From Porogramme epimiltina (taxonomy: Eukaryota > Basidiomycota > Agaricomycetes > Polyporales > Polyporaceae): DNA of 12,333 bases. The position numbers and the translations under genes were made by a program. Below the pieces are notes generated by a model. It did no database searches. It had not been told where the DNA came from and saw nothing but the letters and a program-made list of their open reading frames with translations. This document shows positions 8,540-12,333 of the stretch, piece after piece; the stretch's first letter is position 1; each line of letters begins with the position of its first letter. The stretch lies in the NCBI GenBank assembly GCA_900155495.1, contig FTLJ01000719.1:1-12333 (forward strand), in the 5' to 3' direction.

Positions 8540-8956
8540 CATTCTTCCCTAGCGTTCGCGTCCTCGGTCTGGATCAACGACAAGGTTATCAACACCATAT
8601 TTAACGCTTCTTCAAACAACGTCAACGCTCCAAGAAGGCTCTATCCTCCAGGGCCAGGACAACGTCGTCACCGTTCTACAGGAGAACATGGAGAACGACG
8701 AGTGGGGAAATATCAAGCCCGCGCGCAGTATCTCCGGCTTCCAGCTCGCACTTCCCACCCCTTTGCAATCCAATTCGTCGCTGCTTCCCCCACTCAGTCT
8801 TCTGATTCTTCTGTGCCATCTATCTCTTCTCCCCCCAGCCTCCTCGTCCACCTCCTTCGCTGCCCCTTCCGGCCCCGTGCGACTGCTACGGACTGCGTGG
8901 CAGCGTCAACCTTGGTGACATCTGCGACATCCGCCACCCTGGTTGGTGGTCAGTGA
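8540..8956 (+). pseudogene. Ambiguous exon-like fragment to the right of the transposon
   Basis: Two plus-strand frames look protein-like in turn. One has SSVWINDKVINTIFNASSNN at about 8555-8620. The other, shifted, has QEGSILQGQDNVVTVLQENM followed by ENDEWGNIKPARSIS at about 8632-8735. A single frameshift or a missed small intron would join them into one chain. After about 8780 all frames are Ser/Pro/Leu-rich, like noncoding CT-rich DNA. I recognise no family. It could be a decayed gene piece or an exon of a gene whose other exons I cannot find. Confidence 0.22.
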
Positions 8957-9009
8957 AGGATTCGCGGTATACCCGTGCCCGTCCGTGTGGGTAGTGGGGT
9001 AACAAGGCA

Positions 9010-9045
9010 CCCGCGGGTACCCGCTGTACCTACCCGCAGTACCTA
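9010..9045. repeat. Cluster of nested GC palindromes (CCCGCGGG / GCGGGTACCCGC)
   Basis: CCCGCGGG at 9010-9017 overlaps the perfect 12-bp palindrome GCGGGTACCCGC at 9013-9024. TACCCGCAGTACC follows, and related TACCCG/CCGT words stand just upstream at 8967-8990. GGTACC-centred repeats of this kind can be recombination remnants or protein sites. No gene overlaps. Confidence 0.4.
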
Positions 9046-9458
9046 CTCAACACTGCGGGACAGCGCAACCGGGGTCGAGGAATCTATGTGCGCAAGCTCC
9101 CTTGCCTCCAAGTGCCTCCGCGCCGCCTCGTACTCCACCCGCTAATTCTCCGTCGCCCTTCTCTCTTAGTAGTTCCTGATATTGCTCCACGCGTTACTAA
9201 CTCATGCCAATTCTACGTGTCGGACGGGCGTAGCGCCGCGCCGTTTACGACGCGCACACTCAATGCACGCCGCTTCCTCCAGGGCCCCTGTTTTCATGAT
9301 GTCTCCTAGTATGGCTCAGCCGCTCACTAGTGGACACCACTTTTATGATAAAACACAGGCCTTACGCCCTGAGTCCATATTTTATTCTCGACGGCCGTTT
9401 CATTGAGATATATGAAACATGCCCGCCGCCGTATTATCCTATTCCTATGATATTACCC

Positions 9459-9806
9459 CGCGCGACTTTCTATACTAGCCCGTCCTGTAGTACGACCGCA
9501 CGCGCGATTTTCTATATCAACACGCGCTGTAATACGATCCCCCGCGCAATTTTCTATACGAGCCCGCCCTGTCCTATCCCCCCCTGTGCGATTTTCTTTA
9601 CTAGCCCGTCCTGTAATACGACCCCCCGCGATTTTCTATACTAGCCCGTCCTGTAATACGACCCCCCCGCAATTTTCTATACTAGCCCGTCCCGTACTAC
9701 TCACCCTCGGGCAATTTGCTATACTAGCCCGTCCTGTACTATCCCCCCCTGCGCGATTTTCTATATCAGCCTGCGCTGTAATACAATCCCCCCGCGGTTT
9801 TCTTTC
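9459..9806 (+). repeat. Minisatellite, nine units of about 42 bp
   Basis: The core ATTTTCTATA (with variants) recurs with its marked A at 9465, 9507, 9549, 9591, 9631, 9672, 9714, 9756 and 9797. Spacings are 42, 42, 42, 40, 41, 42, 42 and 41 bp. The usual unit continues CTAGCCCGTCCTGTAATACG and then a C-run plus GCG. Units come in types: most have CTAGCCCGTCCTGTA, two (9507, 9756) have ATCA followed by GCGCTGTAATA, and two (9549, 9714) end CTATCCCCCCCTG. The left and right ends are degenerate. No gene is seen from 8957 to 10086 apart from this array. Confidence 0.85.
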
Positions 9807-10086
9807 CCCTCGGTTCCCTGCCAGGCTGCCCTACTCCATTTGGCTGTTGTCTTTTGAACACCCCGCTTACACGCGTGACACGCCTAGCGGCGTCGGTATT
9901 CTCACGCGGTGTCAATGATTCTATTAATGAATGGAATCTATTATAGGTCCTAAGGTCGTATCATGGAGCTGCAGTGATTGCTATATGTATAGTGCTGTAA
10001 GGTATATTATGGCAGAACGTGAACGGCGGCGATTAGTATGAAAGTGTAAGAGCAGTGAGATGTCGTATTGTCATGGGCCTGCTACC

Positions 10087-11675
10087 TTAAGAGTGACGTA
10101 ACTTACGCCTCTTCGGAGGAGGCACCTCTGACGTGTCATCGACAACGGGGTCAGGCCGGGGGCCACTGCTGCCAGTGGAGTCGTTCTCGGTGCTCTTGCC
10201 AATGTGCAGGAGCGTCTCGATGACGAGTGCGACGTCCCGCAACGCCACCTCGCAGTCGCGTTTCTCGTCTTCTGTCGAGAACGCCTGCAGCCACCATGCC
10301 AACGAAATGACGACGATAAGAAAGCCGTTCGGCCCGCTCACCAACAGCGCCTCCCATCCGCCATCTGACGCTCTCTTGCTGGGCGACCACGTCTGTTGTA
10401 GCGGCCACTGACCGGGAGCCCCCGTCTCATGACATCCAAGGGCTTCGAGCCCGGCCCACCACATCACTAGTCTAGTTTTGGAGAGTGCCCTATCCACGTC
10501 GCCACTTCGTCCGGACGACCTTTCGGTGATATGCGGTGATGCGCATCCTGCGTGGCTGCCCAGTGCAACCGCCCTCAAAACGACTGCGCGCGACGCGTGC
10601 GCGTGGCACCCAAAACGTCCACCGACGACCCCTAATAGCACGATCGTCTTCCGGACAACGCCGCACCACAACCCCGTCCCGATTATTCCCTTGCACCCGT
10701 ATTTCTTGTGTTTCGCCGGCTTGTGCACCATTTATCCGTGCAGGTTTCGGTTCGTTCTGTATGTATTTAATCCCTGCCTCAGAGCAGACGAATATCAGCT
10801 TTGTTTTGTCATGTTCCAGCTCACTCGTCTTCGTCGCCCCCTTCGCTCGCGCATGGGCGCACTCGTCTTTCGTATTTTTGCTACTTCGCTATTTTATCGA
10901 CAGTCTCGTTCGTCCGTCTCCGGCCTCCTACCCCTTCGCCTCGGCCTTCGGCCTCAACCCTCTCTCTCCTCTGAGTCCTCTCTCACTCCCCGCGCGCACG
11001 CTTGTCCGACTCGCCTCTGTGACCCTCGCCCCCAGCAGACCTCCTGGTCCGCGTCACATCAGCGGGCCTGTATACAATTGTGCGTAAGTGATCATTCGTA
11101 CCAGCTGGTGATTGGCAATCACCAGCTGGTTTGCTCACCGATGCTGCAAATCCCATGACACGCTCGAACGCGACCCAACGATCGATGATGTGTTGCCAAG
11201 TCGCGTTCTCGCTCGACTCACGAAGGTATTCTAGGCGATTCGTGATATATTTCGGGTCATCCGACGTCGCTGACATGACATCACGTGGTAGGCTACCAGC
11301 CGAAGCAGAGGACCACGAGGCAGCCGAACCTTGTGGAGACATCGGCGTCGCAGCTGCAGCCTGGGGAGGTGTTGTGGACTCTGGCATAGTCCCTGGCGTT
11401 GTCAATGCAGATGGCGGCGTTGTCGATGCAGATGGCGGCGTTGTCGATGCAGATGGTGGGGCTGTTGCATCTGGTGTGGTGAGGGTGAACGGAGGCGTTG
11501 TGGAGGGCTCTAGCGTCGTCTCCGGTGTTGTGGATGTGGGTGAGGCCCGGTCCGGGCTGGCGCCGGAATTTTGCGCGGAGGTGCGCGGAGGGGGCTGGCG
11601 GAATTTTGCGCGGCGGTGCGCGGAGGTGCGCGGAGGTGCGCAGCTGCGCGGGGACGTGCGCGGCTTGCGCGGCAT
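10087..11675 (-). CDS. Unnamed agaricomycete protein with Pro/Thr-rich repeats and a GPNGF/AWWL block (gene model incomplete, possibly broken)
   Basis: The first block, 11675-11139 (179 codons), starts MPRKPRTSPRSC. It has a Pro/Thr/Ser-rich tract with three PPSAxTT heptads, then (residues 141-179) PKYITNRLEYLRESSENATW and DRWVAFERVMGFAAS. A donor GTGAGC follows at 11138, with a candidate acceptor TATACAG ending at 11068 (71 nt). Joining there gives an early stop, whereas reading through gives RPADV. The last block, about 10466-10087 after a CTAG acceptor, reads MWWAGLEALG, then GPNGFLIVVISLAWWLQAF. It ends with PPPKRRKLRHS, a nuclear-signal-like tail. From memory, W-LE-GYP, WW-W-LQP and GxNGFxxVxxxLxWW blocks occur in this order in one family of unnamed agaricomycete proteins, which is why I join the two blocks. 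The middle (11067-10467) is unresolved, so this is either a multi-exon gene with an unclear exon or a pseudogene. Function is unknown. Confidence 0.45.
11100..11130. repeat. 31-nt perfect palindrome in a putative intron
   Basis: Two perfect 15-bp arms, ACCAGCTGGTGATTG and CAATCACCAGCTGGT, are separated by one base. Each arm also contains the self-complementary ACCAGCTGGT, so the whole is a palindrome of palindromes. It begins 8 bp inside the predicted donor of the minus-strand gene and would fold into a strong stem-loop in the transcript. CAGCTG is also a bHLH E-box core. Confidence 0.8.
11398..11460 (-). repeat. Three tandem 21-bp coding repeats (heptapeptide)
   Basis: Units 11398-11418, 11419-11439 and 11440-11460 differ by only a few bases. 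On the minus strand they encode PPSALTT/PPSASTT heptads. The period is a multiple of three, so copy number can vary without breaking the frame. This is a sign that the region is, or was, translated. Confidence 0.8.
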
Positions 11676-11712
11676 ACGTGCGCGGCATGCGCGGCATACG
11701 TGCGCGGCGCAC
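11561..11712. repeat. TGCGCGG-rich tandem low-complexity tract
   Basis: GGAATTTTGCGCGG recurs with a 35-bp period (starts 11565 and 11600). GGCATACGTGCGCGG recurs with a 22-bp period (11671 and 11693). The short word TGCGCGG is scattered throughout. The tract covers the predicted N-terminus of the minus-strand gene, so the start codon at 11675 is uncertain. Confidence 0.65.
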
Positions 11713-11858
11713 AGAGAGTACTCAGAATTCGGGTGCAGCTATGTATAGTAGCTACAATACTGTACTAGTATTTTTACGAAGCTATATACTACTGTTTTTG
11801 AATGCAGATGTAGATACTGTATATGAGACAGGAATGAAATTAGAGTGGGCCCTAAAGG

Positions 11859-11868
11859 GGCTCGAACC
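11859..11868 (-). promoter_or_regulatory. Pol III B-box-like sequence (tRNA/SINE relic?)
   Basis: GGTTCGAGCC on the minus strand fits the B box/T-arm of tRNA genes. Upstream on the same strand, GGCCACTAACGGCG loosely resembles a D-arm. The flanking T-stem, anticodon stem and acceptor stem do not pair, so it is not a working tRNA. It may be a decayed tRNA, a tRNA-derived SINE, or chance. Confidence 0.25.
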
Positions 11869-11939
11869 CGCGTGTAATCAGCTCTTAGACGCCGTTAGTG
11901 GCCTCAGTGAATCCCTCCTATCTGAGTGGAGATAAGATT

Positions 11940-12333
11940 TTATCCCCTCAAACCAATTTCCTTGAATGAGCACGAGGTATTAGAGTAGCTGAAACAAGTT
12001 AATATCTCTCTATGATGCATCAGAGTTAGCGGAGAATTCACTCATTGTGAGGTGTAGCCTGCTTTGTCGCGCCTACCTTTTTTAGCGTGTGCGCGGCTCT
12101 GCCAGTGGCATCTGACGCGGTCAGCCTCCGACTCACAATAGAATATTAGAATGCCCTCTATTCCTGCTCAATACTCACTTTGACGGCAACATAGCTATAA
12201 TGGATACACACACATACATCAATTGAAATCGATGCACTGTATACATGCGCGATAATCACCCACAAAAGAGAGAGGTGAGTACATACTACACTACCATTAA
12301 TACGTGCTTGACCATTGATAGAGTTTACACAGG
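11940..12333. other. No feature seen
   Basis: AT-richer DNA without an open frame of note, repeat, RNA gene or transposon end that I can recognise on either strand. Confidence 0.5.

Noticed and set aside
9330..9644. A frame encoding 14-residue repeats (IFYTSPSCNTTPR type)
   Set aside because: It is produced by the 42-bp minisatellite. Units of 40 and 41 bp break the frame and nothing else supports translation.
9459..9806. CRISPR-like array
   Set aside because: The units are contiguous, diverged tandem repeats with no unique spacers, and the DNA is eukaryotic.
11131..11748. Plus-strand frame of 205 codons rich in VVDADGG repeats
   Set aside because: It is antisense to the Pro/Thr heptad region. 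The minus-strand reading carries the recognisable blocks and splice donor.
11841..11915. Functional tRNA on the minus strand
   Set aside because: The T-stem has mismatches, no acceptor stem pairs, and the candidate anticodon loop lacks T33.
1..12333. A novel multi-gene defence, secretion or biosynthetic system
   Set aside because: The genes are unrelated, on both strands, and separated by repeats. No shared pathway or clustered domains are visible.

Overview
The window looks like nuclear DNA of a basidiomycete, probably an Agaricomycete such as a polypore. Genes are broken by very short GT-AG introns (about 50-60 nt) with CTNA-type branch points. A TATA box stands in front of the clearest gene. 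The protein types, including a fungal C2H2 regulator and a Pogo/Fot1-type transposase, fit that group. I see no bacterial operons, Shine-Dalgarno sites, rRNA, intact tRNA or CRISPR array. Species assignment is inference.

Layout, left to right. (1) 1-1010: remains of protein-coding DNA on both strands. A minus-strand piece reads like the C-terminal part of a fungal M64-type metallopeptidase, with one in-frame TGA. Part of it recurs, inverted and diverged, on the plus strand around 542-696, and a perfect 9-bp-arm palindrome lies between the copies. (2) 1240-2369, minus: a three-exon gene for a 339-residue zinc-finger protein with two nuclear-localisation-like clusters and three Cys/His fingers. 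A TATA box lies about 130 bp upstream. Its frame had to be assembled across two introns. (3) 2504-4500: mostly unassigned, with a 10-bp-arm hairpin and weak minus-strand exon-like fragments. (4) 4502-4819, plus: a possible small spliced gene ending 9 bp before a transposon. (5) 4829-8418: a 3.59-kb Tc1/mariner-superfamily element of the Pogo/Fot1 group with perfect 23-bp terminal inverted repeats. It carries a DD35D transposase of about 820 residues with one frameshift at codon 22. (6) 8419-10080: an ambiguous exon-like fragment, a GGTACC palindrome cluster and a nine-copy minisatellite of about 42 bp. (7) 10087-11675, minus: a probable gene (possibly broken) for an unnamed agaricomycete protein, with a Pro/Thr-rich repeat region, a WVAFERVMGF-type block and a GPNGF/AWWL-type C-terminal block. 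A 31-nt palindrome sits in its putative intron. (8) 11710-12333: AT-richer DNA with a pol III B-box-like sequence and nothing else I can call.

The parts do not form an operon or a coordinated system. The picture is a TE- and repeat-rich stretch around one ordinary regulatory gene. The most interesting items are the nearly intact transposon with its long acidic/coiled-coil extension, the inverted gene-piece duplication, the patterned minisatellite and the intronic palindrome.
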